A stretch of 32,294 nt of DNA from Bacteroidales bacterium (GTDB taxonomy: Bacteria > Bacteroidota > Bacteroidia > Bacteroidales > VadinHA17): assembly GCA_012513795.1 (NCBI GenBank), contig JAAZBN010000155.1:1-32294 (forward strand), read 5' to 3'. Positions 15,344 to 24,091 of this stretch are shown piece by piece. The notes under the pieces were generated by a model. That model did not search any database. It worked only from the letters and a program-made list of their open reading frames with translations, and was not told the DNA's origin. The position numbers were made by a program, and so were the translations under genes. Positions within the stretch are counted from its first letter, which is position 1; every line of letters starts with the position of its first letter.

Positions 15344-18073
15344 ATGTCAAAAGTTAAGCGCGTTTATTCCTTCGGTAACAAGACAGCCGAGGGCAGAGCA
15401 GATATGAAGAATCTGCTGGGCGGTAAGGGAGCCAATCTGGCCGAGATGTGCCTTCTTGGTCTTCCGGTTCCTGCCGGTTTCACCATCACCACGGAAGTAT
15501 GTACTGAGTATTATGAAAACAACCATCAGCTGCCGGCTGAGCTCATGCCTGAGGTATGGGAAGCAATGACGAAGACTGAAGAGGCCATGGGTCTCAGGTA
15601 CGGCGACAGTGAGAATGCTCTTCTTGTCTCATGCCGGTCGGGTGCCCGCAGTTCAATGCCGGGAATGATGGATACTGTTCTCAATATTGGCCTCTGCTCG
15701 GCAACCATCCCCGGTCTTATCAAAAAGACGGGTAATCCCCGTTTCGTTTGGGATTCATACCGCCGTCTCATCATGATGTATGCCGATGTGGTTATGGAGA
15801 AGGCTGAGGGTATTGAGCCTGCCGACGGCAAGGGCATCCGCAAGCAGCTTGACGAGATGCTTGAAGAGTTCAAGCAGAGCAAAGGATACAAGTCAGATAC
15901 CGAGCTTACGGCCGTTGAGCTGCAGCAACTGGCTGAGGAGTTCAAGAAGAAGATCAGACAGTCACTTGGCAAAGAGTTCCCCGATGACGCGCGTGAGCAG
16001 CTGGAGGGAGGCATCAAGGCCGTGTTCAAGAGCTGGAATGGAAAGAAGGCTGTATCATACCGCCGCATTGAAGGAATTCCTGATGAGTGGGGTACAGCTG
16101 TCAACGTTCAGGCCATGGTGTTCGGCAACATGGGTGACACATCGGCCACCGGTGTTGCCTTCACCCGTAACCCGGCAACAGGTGACAACCTGTTCTATGG
16201 AGAGTGGCTTGTCAACGCACAGGGAGAAGACGTTGTGGCCGGCATCCGCACCCCGAATCCTCTCAATGATGACACCAAGAACGAACAGAATATGCACCTG
16301 CACAGCATGCAGGAGTCTATGCCCGGCACCTATAAGGAGCTTGTAGATATCAGGAACATACTGGAACATTCATTTCATGACATGCTTGACATAGAGTTCA
16401 CCATCCAGGAAGGCAAGCTTTACATGCTTCAGTGCCGTGCCGGCAAGCGTACCGGTACCGCAGCCCTGAACATGGCGATGGATATGCTCCAGGAAGGTCT
16501 GATAGATGAGCAGACGGCAGTCATGCGTGTTGATCCGTCACAGCTTGACGAACTCCTGCACCCAATCACTGATCCGGAAGCAGAAAAGAGCGCTACTCCC
16601 CTGGTCAAGGGTCTCCCCGCCGGCCCCGGCGCCGCCGTGGGTAAGATAGTCTTCACAGCCGAAGATGCTGTAGCATGGAACCGCAAGGGTGAGAAGGTGA
16701 TCCTCGTCCGTGAGGAGACCAACCCGGAAGATGTTGAAGGCATGCGCGCTGCCGAGGGTATCCTCACCGCACGTGGCGGTATGACCTCACACGCTGCGCT
16801 TGTGGCACGCGGATGGGGCAAATGCTGCATAGTGGGTGCAGGTGGTCTGCACGTTGACGTGGCAGGCAAGAAAGCAAAAGTTGCAGGATCAGAACTGGTT
16901 CTCAGAGAAGGTGATGTCATTACTCTCAACGGAACGAAGGGTAATGTCTACGCCGGCTCGCTGAAGCTGATGGACGCCACTGAGAACCCCAGGTTCCAGA
17001 CTTTCATGAAGCTGGTAGACAAGAACCGTACTATGGGTGTACGCACCAACTGTGACAACCCCGAAGATGCACGTATGGCACGTGAATTCGGAGCTGAAGG
17101 CATCGGTCTCTTCCGCACAGAGCATATGTTCTATGGAAAGGGCTCAGAACAGCCCCTCTTCATTCTCCGTAAGATGATACTCAGTGATAATGAGCAGGAA
17201 CGCAGGCAGGCGGTTAACGAGCTCTTCCCCTTTGTCAAGAAGGATATGAAAGGCACCCTGGATGCTATGGACGGACTGCCGGTGACCTTCCGGCTGCTCG
17301 ATCCGCCGCTGCACGAGTTCGTTCCACAGGGAGCAGACAAGCAGGCTGAGCTGGCCAAAGCACTGGGAATATCAGTTGAGGCCATAGCCAAGAGAGGTGA
17401 AGCTCTCCACGAGTCGAACCCAATGATGGGGCACCGCGGCGTACGCCTCGGCATAACCTATCCGGAGATCACCGAGATGCAGGTCAGGGCAATGTTCGAG
17501 GCCACTGCAGAACTGATTAAAGAGGGCAAAAATCCCCTTCCCGAACTGATGGTGCCGGTTACCTGCGATGTTTCAGAACTGGACGTTACCAAGAAGATCT
17601 TTGACAGGGTTTATGCTGAAGTATTGAAGAAATTCAACCTGAGCAAGATAGATCATAAGTACGGAACAATGATCGAGATCCCGCGTGCCACACTGCTGGC
17701 AGACCGCATGGCAAAGACCGCGGAATTCTTCTCGTTCGGCACCAATGACCTTACCCAGATGACCTTCGGTTTCAGCCGGGATGACATTGGTGGATTCCTC
17801 CATGATTATCTCGACAAGAAGATGCTTGCAGCTGACCCGTTCCAGACTATTGATCAGGACGGCGTAGGACAGCTGATAACCATGGCATGCGAGAAGGGCC
17901 GTGCAACCCGTCCGAACCTGAAGATAGGTATCTGTGGCGAGCAGGGCGGTGATCCGGCATCGGTTGAGTTCTGTTTCAGGAACGGACTCACCTATGTCAG
18001 CTGCTCACCCTTCAGGGTTCCGATAGCAAGACTGGCAGCAGCACAGTCAGCCATCAGGGCAGCCAGGAAGTAA
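15344..18073 (+). CDS. ppdK: pyruvate, phosphate dikinase
   Basis: PpdK interconverts pyruvate + ATP + Pi and PEP + AMP + PPi, and works in glycolysis (PPi-using) or gluconeogenesis in many anaerobes. The 909-residue protein has an N-terminal ATP-grasp domain (NLLGGKGANLAEM at ~23-35), the swivelling phosphohistidine domain with the catalytic histidine H483 in GGMTSHAALVARGWG, and a C-terminal PEP/pyruvate barrel with MVPVTCDVSELD, FFSFGTNDLTQM and the catalytic C864 in GICGEQGGDP. All key residues are present. It is a single-gene unit with its own promoter and a strong terminator. Arginine is coded mainly by CGT/CGC here, while neighbouring genes use AGG heavily, a sign of selection for high expression. 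Confidence 0.97.
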   Translation: MSKVKRVYSFGNKTAEGRADMKNLLGGKGANLAEMCLLGLPVPAGFTITTEVCTEYYENNHQLPAELMPEVWEAMTKTEEAMGLRYGDSENALLVSCRSGARSSMPGMMDTVLNIGLCSATIPGLIKKTGNPRFVWDSYRRLIMMYADVVMEKAEGIEPADGKGIRKQLDEMLEEFKQSKGYKSDTELTAVELQQLAEEFKKKIRQSLGKEFPDDAREQLEGGIKAVFKSWNGKKAVSYRRIEGIPDEWGTAVNVQAMVFGNMGDTSATGVAFTRNPATGDNLFYGEWLVNAQGEDVVAGIRTPNPLNDDTKNEQNMHLHSMQESMPGTYKELVDIRNILEHSFHDMLDIEFTIQEGKLYMLQCRAGKRTGTAALNMAMDMLQEGLIDEQTAVMRVDPSQLDELLHPITDPEAEKSATPLVKGLPAGPGAAVGKIVFTAEDAVAWNRKGEKVILVREETNPEDVEGMRAAEGILTARGGMTSHAALVARGWGKCCIVGAGGLHVDVAGKKAKVAGSELVLREGDVITLNGTKGNVYAGSLKLMDATENPRFQTFMKLVDKNRTMGVRTNCDNPEDARMAREFGAEGIGLFRTEHMFYGKGSEQPLFILRKMILSDNEQERRQAVNELFPFVKKDMKGTLDAMDGLPVTFRLLDPPLHEFVPQGADKQAELAKALGISVEAIAKRGEALHESNPMMGHRGVRLGITYPEITEMQVRAMFEATAELIKEGKNPLPELMVPVTCDVSELDVTKKIFDRVYAEVLKKFNLSKIDHKYGTMIEIPRATLLADRMAKTAEFFSFGTNDLTQMTFGFSRDDIGGFLHDYLDKKMLAADPFQTIDQDGVGQLITMACEKGRATRPNLKIGICGEQGGDPASVEFCFRNGLTYVSCSPFRVPIARLAAAQSAIRAARK

Positions 18074-18093
18074 GACTTACCCATGACAATAAG

Positions 18094-18128
18094 GAAAAGG
18101 AGGCTCATCAGGAACCTCCTTTTCTTTT
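18094..18128 (+). terminator. rho-independent terminator of ppdK
   Basis: GAAAAGGAGG (18094-18103) pairs perfectly with CCTCCTTTTC (18115-18124) around an 11-base loop, followed by TTTT. It begins 21 bp after the ppdK stop and is a convincing intrinsic terminator. Confidence 0.85.
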
Positions 18129-18130
18129 AG

Positions 18131-18210
18131 TCGGCAGTCGGCAGTTCAGTCGGCAGTTGGCAGTCGGCAGTTGGCAGTTCAGTCGGCAGTTGGCAGTTGG
18201 CAGTCGGCAG
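18131..18210. repeat. heptanucleotide tandem array (TCGGCAG/TTGGCAG)
   Basis: Ten heptamers, six TCGGCAG and four TTGGCAG, run head to tail, interrupted twice by a 5-bp unit TTCAG (18145-18149 and 18178-18182). The array fills the gap between the ppdK terminator and the stop codon of the convergent amidase gene, which it misses by 6 bp. Units vary at one position (C/T) only. No spacers of CRISPR type are present. Confidence 0.9.
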
Positions 18211-18216
18211 TCGACT

Positions 18217-20643
18217 TTATCTCACCACCACCCACCTCCGTGCCTCCTGTCTCCATACTCCTTCTCCGGCTGGCCGATAGCTCAGTCGCAAGGTATAGGC
18301 ACCCGGAGTGATGGCAGGTGACGGATGCCAGGGTATTGTATGTGCACCCGCCTCCATAGTACCGGTGAACAGGTTCGCCGTCAGGTTGCCATCGGAGGAG
18401 AAGAGGTCGATATCCACCTCACAGCCCGACTGGAGAAAAAATGAGATTCTGCCCTCATCCGTCAACGGGTTAGGATAGAGTGCCAGTTCCATGTAATCAT
18501 CTTCCTGCTCTTCAATACCGGTAGGCGAGATGACCATGGCATCATCAAAGTACATAGTGCCTGAACGGAGACCGTCCGGGTGCTGTACCACCACCAGGCT
18601 GTGATACTGCCAGTCGCCGCTTCCGCCTATGCTGCTGAAGGGTATGGCTATCAGATCCCATCCGGCCCAGTCAATGGTTGCTGCAGAAACAATCTGGTTA
18701 ACCGATCCGGGTGAGTAAAACCAATACTCGAGATAGTTGTTGCTCAGGTCACCATAAACCCACATGGCAAACAGAAGGCTGGTGCTACTGCCTATTAGTG
18801 GTTTGCTGGTGTCAAATACACGGCACACTCCGCCTCCGCTGCCGGTGAAGAGATAATTGAGCCGACCGGCTGGGGGGTTTGTCTTATATATTGTATTTGA
18901 TGCTGTGAAGGTGGTCATGGGATTATCGGTACCCGTGGTGCTGCCGCTGGCTTCCGGGTCCCAGAAAGCGCCGATATTATCGAATGTCTCAACGACGTAA
19001 CCAGTCTGGTAGGCCTTTGTGCGCGTGGTGAAGGTGGCATTTACTGCCTCTCCCGTGGCAACCCCCACCACGTCCTTTACCGATGCATCTATCTCAATGC
19101 GATAGCTGCTGTTAATCTGCAGGGGAGCCGTGAGTTCAAAGCTGTAGCTGCCCTTGCCTCCAACAGAGGTAAAGAGTTCACGCTGTTTGGTTACGGGAGC
19201 CGACTGGCTGTCGAGGAGCCTGATGCCGGAAGATGCAGATTCCTGGTCAAGCGGGGCATCAAACCGTACTGTGATTCTGGGAAAAAGGGTAATTTCCGTG
19301 GCACCGGCAGCGGGCCACACCTGTTCAATTACCAGTTTCGGCCGCGACTTTGTGACGAAGCTGACCTGGTACTCCTCCTGAAGGTGCACATCCCATAACG
19401 AGGTTGCATCAGTGGTAAGCCTGAGGAGATAGGGCGTTTTGGAGGCAAAGCCGGTTTGCGGGCTGACCGTAAGCACCCTGCTCTTGTCATCCCACTCATA
19501 TATCACATCTGCTGCCGGCTCAAATATGAGTGCCGTCTGCACAGCTAATCTGTCCATGGGGACGTTGAAGGTAAAGGTAAATGACTGGTTGAATGGCAGA
19601 CTGTCACTGGTTACCGGCATATGCTCCACCACCACAGGCACCCGGGCAGTGTCAAAGGAGGGAAGAAAATCTGCAAGGGTTGTCTTTCCTGCGGTAACCG
19701 CAGCTGAAAGAGTATCATTGTAAAAATCGTCCATACCGCTGACAATGACCTCATAATTGCCTGGGGGCAGTGAGTCAAACATGAAGAATCCGTTGTTCAG
19801 GTCATCAGTAATGATTGTCCTGTTCAGCGGCATGAGGGTAACGGTTGCACCGTTTATCGGCATATGCTGATCCCTTGTGCCAGCACCGAAATAGTATGGC
19901 GGTGCGGTGAGTTCGTCCCTTACCGTTCCGGCGATGATTCCTGACGGCTCAACGGCTACATCGAAATGTTGCTGCAGTGCCCTGAGCATTGCCCATGCCT
20001 CATGATGAAGATGGTTCCCGTTACGCAAACGCCACCCCTCGGGTATGTAATCATGATAAGATCCTTCGGATAGTACGCCGGGCATATTGAGGGTCCTGAG
20101 CACACCCAAGCCCACTTCCGTTCCCCATTCAGGGTAAAAGGTCCAGTCACCCTTGACCCATTCAAAGGAATGGGTCCAGCAGTTACTCTTCTCATATAGC
20201 TTTTCCCAGAGGATACGGGCAAAGGATTTCGCTGCCGGGAAGACAGGAGAGTTATCATAGCCCCGGAAGAGTGTCAGGGGCTGGTTGCGGGTACCATCAA
20301 AGCCGTTGCTGTGGATTGAGAGGAAGAAATCTGCGTTGGCAGTGTTGGCCATTGTGGCAATAGTGGCAAGGGACAGGTCATCCTCCGTATAGTTGGTAAT
20401 GCGTGACATATAGACTGTGGCATTGCGGGCTTCGAGAAGATCTCTCAGGAAAAGACCTTTTGTGAGATTACCTTCAGACTCCCAGAAGTCGGTTGCTATC
20501 ATATGCCTGTCGTCGCCGTCATGGCCCCCGTGGCCGGGATTGATAAATATCTTTATCCCGCTGAAGTCAGATGTCTGACCATTCAGCAGTACAGGCAGCA
20601 ATATCATCACTGCCGGCAACAAAACAGTCCTGAAGCGTTTCAT
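18217..20643 (-). CDS. T9SS type A-exported multidomain N-acetylmuramoyl-L-alanine amidase
   Basis: This 808-residue exported protein has a signal peptide (1-22, ending LLNGQ), then an Amidase_3-type domain (~28-228) that cleaves the amide bond between muramic acid and the stem peptide. Likely zinc ligands are H38 (NPGHGG), E55 or E57 (WESEGN) and H111 (SIHSNG), with E193 (VLSEGS) as catalytic glutamate. It continues with a carboxypeptidase-regulatory-like domain (~233-325), two Ig-like domains of SbsA type (~338-545) and a jelly-roll, carbohydrate-binding-like region (~555-700). The end is a type A T9SS sorting domain from ~720 (LALYPNPLTDEGRISF). Export past the outer membrane is unusual for a peptidoglycan amidase and suggests action on other cells or shed wall. 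Its start overlaps the beta-propeller gene by 4 bp. Confidence 0.88.
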   Translation of the reverse strand: MKRFRTVLLPAVMILLPVLLNGQTSDFSGIKIFINPGHGGHDGDDRHMIATDFWESEGNLTKGLFLRDLLEARNATVYMSRITNYTEDDLSLATIATMANTANADFFLSIHSNGFDGTRNQPLTLFRGYDNSPVFPAAKSFARILWEKLYEKSNCWTHSFEWVKGDWTFYPEWGTEVGLGVLRTLNMPGVLSEGSYHDYIPEGWRLRNGNHLHHEAWAMLRALQQHFDVAVEPSGIIAGTVRDELTAPPYYFGAGTRDQHMPINGATVTLMPLNRTIITDDLNNGFFMFDSLPPGNYEVIVSGMDDFYNDTLSAAVTAGKTTLADFLPSFDTARVPVVVEHMPVTSDSLPFNQSFTFTFNVPMDRLAVQTALIFEPAADVIYEWDDKSRVLTVSPQTGFASKTPYLLRLTTDATSLWDVHLQEEYQVSFVTKSRPKLVIEQVWPAAGATEITLFPRITVRFDAPLDQESASSGIRLLDSQSAPVTKQRELFTSVGGKGSYSFELTAPLQINSSYRIEIDASVKDVVGVATGEAVNATFTTRTKAYQTGYVVETFDNIGAFWDPEASGSTTGTDNPMTTFTASNTIYKTNPPAGRLNYLFTGSGGGVCRVFDTSKPLIGSSTSLLFAMWVYGDLSNNYLEYWFYSPGSVNQIVSAATIDWAGWDLIAIPFSSIGGSGDWQYHSLVVVQHPDGLRSGTMYFDDAMVISPTGIEEQEDDYMELALYPNPLTDEGRISFFLQSGCEVDIDLFSSDGNLTANLFTGTMEAGAHTIPWHPSPAITPGAYTLRLSYRPAGEGVWRQEARRWVVVR

Positions 20644-21551
20644 CTTATCCGCACCTTCATAATATAGATCTCCCCTTTCTCAGTACAGAAAGCGATCTTC
20701 CTGTTGCCGGATGCGAAGGGGAACATCTCTGACCTGTCGGGTGTATTGGTCAGCACGGTTCTTCTTTTCTCTTCCAGTGAATAACAGACCAGGTCCGAGG
20801 AGGTTATCCTGTGCCCGTCATCCTTGTCATCCATCCCAATCACCAGCCTGTCATTAAACCATTTCGGGGCGTTCATCCTTCCCAGTTCATGGAGTATTGT
20901 GCCATCGGTATCACAGATATAGCTGCCCCGGCCCTGGTAATTATAGAGGATCATCGTCCCGTCAGGAGAGAGTGAAGCCCATATATAAAATCCGTTGCCG
21001 TTTGGCATGATCTCTCTTCTCTCATCGCCACGATACAGAACCGGCATCATCTCCTCTATCACCACGAAAGTTTCTTCGTTTCCCGACTTCAGGCTGAGGC
21101 CTTTCTGTTCAACACGCATCTCGTTATCCGTTTTAAGAAGCACGGAGTTGCCTGCCACAGCAGGCGGGACAACCCCTCTGCCTTTGTCAATCATCAGCTC
21201 TTTTCCGCCGGTGGTAATATCATAGCACCATACCGAGGAATACTTCCTGTTATCATTCATGGCATCGCTACGGTAGAACACCTTTTTACCATCGGCTGTA
21301 GTTGATGGCTCATACCCTGAGCCCGGCTCAGTACTTATCACCGTCAATCTGCCTCTGCGGGGTTCCAGAATAGACAGCCCGTTGTATCCCTCGCCGGCCA
21401 CAAGCAGATGACCTGATCCGGGTACAACACCCGTAAGCAGGTATGATTCTTTGTTCTCCGGAGTAATCCGCTTCACGCTCCTGACCCTGATTGTCTGAGG
21501 CCATGCCTCAAGGGTGAGGAGCAATACAAAAAAAAGACAAACTGTTCTCAT
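20640..21551 (-). CDS. exported WD40/TolB-like beta-propeller protein
   Basis: This 303-residue protein has a signal peptide (MRTVCLFFVLLLTLEAWPQ) and repeated blades of PD40/TolB type, such as GSGYEPSTTADGKKVFYRSDA, WASLSPDGTMILYNYQGRGSYICDTDG and SEMFPFASGNRKIAFCTEKGEIYIMKV. It should sit in the periplasm or at the outer membrane as a binding platform. No enzyme motif is seen. The stop overlaps the amidase start by 4 bp (ATGA), so the two are translationally coupled and may act together at the envelope. A near-match -7 box on the minus strand (TATCTTTA, 21578-21571) lies about 20 bp upstream of the ATG. Confidence 0.8.
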   Translation of the reverse strand: MRTVCLFFVLLLTLEAWPQTIRVRSVKRITPENKESYLLTGVVPGSGHLLVAGEGYNGLSILEPRRGRLTVISTEPGSGYEPSTTADGKKVFYRSDAMNDNRKYSSVWCYDITTGGKELMIDKGRGVVPPAVAGNSVLLKTDNEMRVEQKGLSLKSGNEETFVVIEEMMPVLYRGDERREIMPNGNGFYIWASLSPDGTMILYNYQGRGSYICDTDGTILHELGRMNAPKWFNDRLVIGMDDKDDGHRITSSDLVCYSLEEKRRTVLTNTPDRSEMFPFASGNRKIAFCTEKGEIYIMKVRIR

Positions 21552-21640
21552 TTCTTCTGGTATTGCAGTCTAAAGATAGTTATTCGCAAATTATCAGGGC
21601 AAGATTTTTCAATGAGAGGTCATTGATTTTTATCAGGGTG

Positions 21641-21667
21641 TTTGATTGCTTTATATTATTAACTTTG
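21641..21667 (+). promoter_or_regulatory. candidate promoter of pckA-plsY
   Basis: TAACTTTG at 21660-21667 matches TAnnTTTG exactly, 24 bp before the ATG. A TTTG at 21641-21644 could be the -33 box, but the 15-bp spacer is shorter than usual. Confidence 0.5.
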
Positions 21668-21691
21668 ATGGACATCAATTAATCCATAACT

Positions 21692-23311
21692 ATGATGTCA
21701 GAAGAAATCCTCAGGCAGTACGGAATCACCAATGTCCGGCAAATTGTTTATAATCCTTCATATGATAGTCTTTACGAGGATGAGTTATCACCAGAGCTGA
21801 AAGGTTTTGAGAAAGGGGTTCTTACTACTACCGGTGCCGTTGCTGTTGATACCGGTGTCTTTACCGGACGCTCGCCAAAGGACAAGTACATTGTCAGGGA
21901 CAGCACCACGGAAAACACCATCTGGTGGAAATCAGAGGAGTCTCCTGTTTCTGACAACAAGGCCCTGACCATAGAGGCATGGAATCATTGTAAAGCTATT
22001 GCCCGGGAGCAGCTGTCAGGTAAGAAGCTCTATGTTATGGACTGTTACAGTGGCGCCAACAGGGATACCAGGCTGTGTGTGCGTTTCATAGTTGAGGTGG
22101 CCTGGCAGGCGCATTTCGTTAAAAACATGTTTATTCGTCCTTCGGAAGAAGAGTTGGAGAATTTCAGTCCCGATCTGGTGGTACTTATGGCCTCCAAGGC
22201 TGTTAATCCTGAATATCAGAGTTTTGGCATGAATTCCGAGAATTTTGTCCTGTTTAATCTGACCGAGAGGATGATGCTTGTAGGAGGCTCATGGTACGGC
22301 GGTGAGATGAAGAAGGGTATTTTCTCGGTGATGAACTATTATCTTCCGCTCAAAGGGATAGCAGCCATGCACTGCTCGGCCAATGTAGGCAGGAAGGGTG
22401 ATGTGGCAATATTTTTCGGTCTTTCCGGCACAGGCAAGACCACCCTTTCCACTGATCCTGAGAGGGCATTGATAGGCGATGATGAGCATGGCTGGGACGA
22501 TGACGGCATCTTCAACTTCGAAGGAGGGTGTTATGCCAAGACCATCAATTTAAGCAAGGAGAATGAGCCGGACATCTACCGGGCCATCAGGCGTGATGCG
22601 CTGCTTGAGAACGTGGTGGTGGATGAGAGGGGAGAGATAGACTTCAGCAGTGCAGCCAAGACAGAGAATACGAGGGTCTCCTACCCCATTTATCATATTG
22701 ACAATATTGTAAAACCTATATCAAAGGGAGGGCATGCCACCACTGTGATTTTTCTTACCGCCGACGCCTTCGGGGTGTTGCCCCCGGTTGCCAGGCTGAC
22801 GGAAGAGCAGACTCAGTATTACTTCCTCAGCGGCTATACCGCCAAGGTGGCAGGTACCGAACGGGGCATCAAGGAGCCTGTTCCCTCCTTCTCAGCATGT
22901 TTCGGGGCGGCTTTCCTTTTGCTGGATCCGATAATATATGCACATGAGCTCACCCGCAAGATGGAGGCACACAACGCTGACGCCTGGCTTGTAAACACAG
23001 GTTGGATGGGCGGTCCCTACGGCACAGGGAAGCGTATTGACCTGCCCTCAACCCGCAGGATCATTGACGCCATATTGAACAAGACTATCAATGATGTACC
23101 ATATACAACCATCCCGGTCTTTAACCTGAGCATCCCGACAACCGTACCGGGAGTGCCCGCTGATCTGCTTGATCCGGGGAAGAAGTGGCCCGAGTATGGT
23201 GCATGGCTCAAAGCTGCCAGGGAACTGGCAGAGAAGTTCGTTAAGAACTTTAGCAAGTTTACATCAAATCCCGAGACAGCAAAGCTGATATCTTCGGGAC
23301 CAAAACCCTGA
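21692..23311 (+). CDS. pckA: phosphoenolpyruvate carboxykinase (ATP)
   Basis: PckA interconverts oxaloacetate + ATP and PEP + CO2 + ADP. In Bacteroidota it often runs in the carboxylating direction towards succinate, besides gluconeogenesis. The 539-residue length is standard for the ATP-dependent family. Seen are the P-loop GLSGTGKT from residue 243 (K249, T250), the second metal/nucleotide motif [36 protein letters not shown] near the N-terminus, and the [15 protein letters not shown] region near the C-terminus. The gene starts ATG ATG, so the start could be 21692 or 21695. plsY follows after 10 bp, probably on the same transcript. Confidence 0.97.
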   Translation: MMSEEILRQYGITNVRQIVYNPSYDSLYEDELSPELKGFEKGVLTTTGAVAVDTGVFTGRSPKDKYIVRDSTTENTIWWKSEESPVSDNKALTIEAWNHCKAIAREQLSGKKLYVMDCYSGANRDTRLCVRFIVEVAWQAHFVKNMFIRPSEEELENFSPDLVVLMASKAVNPEYQSFGMNSENFVLFNLTERMMLVGGSWYGGEMKKGIFSVMNYYLPLKGIAAMHCSANVGRKGDVAIFFGLSGTGKTTLSTDPERALIGDDEHGWDDDGIFNFEGGCYAKTINLSKENEPDIYRAIRRDALLENVVVDERGEIDFSSAAKTENTRVSYPIYHIDNIVKPISKGGHATTVIFLTADAFGVLPPVARLTEEQTQYYFLSGYTAKVAGTERGIKEPVPSFSACFGAAFLLLDPIIYAHELTRKMEAHNADAWLVNTGWMGGPYGTGKRIDLPSTRRIIDAILNKTINDVPYTTIPVFNLSIPTTVPGVPADLLDPGKKWPEYGAWLKAARELAEKFVKNFSKFTSNPETAKLISSGPKP

Positions 23312-23321
23312 TACTTAATCT

Positions 23322-23954
23322 ATGGTCATCTCTTCAGCAGTTATAGCATTAGTGCTGGCATATTTGGCAGGCTCCATACCCAGTGCCGTCTGGGCAGGAA
23401 AGCTGTTTCACGGCATTGATGTCAGGGAGCATGGCAGCGGCAACGCCGGCGCCACAAATACAGTGAGGGTCCTTGGCTGGAAGACCGGGATACCCGTTCT
23501 AATATTTGACCTCTTCAAGGGCTGGCTGGCAGCTATGCTGCCTGAGTTCCTCCAGGCTGCCCCGGAGGGATCCGAGACCCTGATGATACTTCAGATTGCC
23601 TGCGGGCTTGCTGCCATTATTGGTCATGTTTTTCCTCTCTTCGCAGGCTTTCGTGGCGGCAAGGGTGTTGCCACCACTTTCGGTGTGCTGCTGGCCCTTC
23701 ACCCGTTGCTGACCCTGACATGTGCAGGGATTTTCCTTCTGGTGCTGCTGGCGAGCGGATACGTCTCACTGGGCTCCATGACCGCCGTGGCAATGTTCCC
23801 AATCCTTCTCGTTACTCTCTTCCGGACTCCGTCAGTATGGCTGATAGTCTTCTCAACCATAGTGGCAGTGGCAGTAATTATCACCCATAAAAAAAATATC
23901 AAAAGGCTTCTCAGGGGAGAAGAAAAGAGGTTCATCAGGCGAAGAAAAGAGTAA
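23322..23954 (+). CDS. plsY: glycerol-3-phosphate acyltransferase PlsY
   Basis: PlsY acylates sn-glycerol-3-phosphate from acyl-phosphate, the first committed step of phospholipid synthesis, in the inner membrane. The 210-residue protein is strongly hydrophobic with about five membrane segments. It shows the three family motifs: GSIPSA (17-22), GSGNAGATN (38-46) and GHVFPLFAGFRGGKGVAT (101-118). The C-terminus is short and basic (KKNIKRLLRGEEKRFIRRRKE), as expected for a cytoplasmic tail. It lies 10 bp after pckA; the link with PEP metabolism looks like positional convenience rather than pathway logic. A good candidate for an essential gene. Confidence 0.95.
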   Translation: MVISSAVIALVLAYLAGSIPSAVWAGKLFHGIDVREHGSGNAGATNTVRVLGWKTGIPVLIFDLFKGWLAAMLPEFLQAAPEGSETLMILQIACGLAAIIGHVFPLFAGFRGGKGVATTFGVLLALHPLLTLTCAGIFLLVLLASGYVSLGSMTAVAMFPILLVTLFRTPSVWLIVFSTIVAVAVIITHKKNIKRLLRGEEKRFIRRRKE

Positions 23955-23995
23955 AGCCACGTTGGTCCCCTCAGGCTGACCATGGTATTATAATC

Positions 23996-24041
23996 GCACT
24001 GCATGATACTTGTCAGTGCAAATCTGAACAATGAATTTTTG
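23996..24041 (+). promoter_or_regulatory. candidate promoter/operator of the rubrerythrin gene
   Basis: AATTTTTG (24034-24041) matches seven of eight positions of TAnnTTTG, with TTG (24010-24012) 21 bp upstream as a possible -33 box. The inverted repeat GCACTG (23996-24001) / CAGTGC (24014-24019) overlaps that -33 region and could be an operator or a hairpin after plsY. The regulator is unknown. Confidence 0.3.
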
Positions 24042-24091
24042 TTTTATTTTTAACAGTCAAATATTAAAAACCATAACCTAAACAGACAACC

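Noticed and set aside
15526-16104. 192-codon open frame antisense to ppdK
   Set aside because: Serine/proline-rich composition typical of an antisense shadow in a codon-biased gene; ppdK is intact over it.
18131-18210. CRISPR array
   Set aside because: Units are 7 bp and directly adjacent, with no unique spacers of 25-40 bp and no cas genes nearby.
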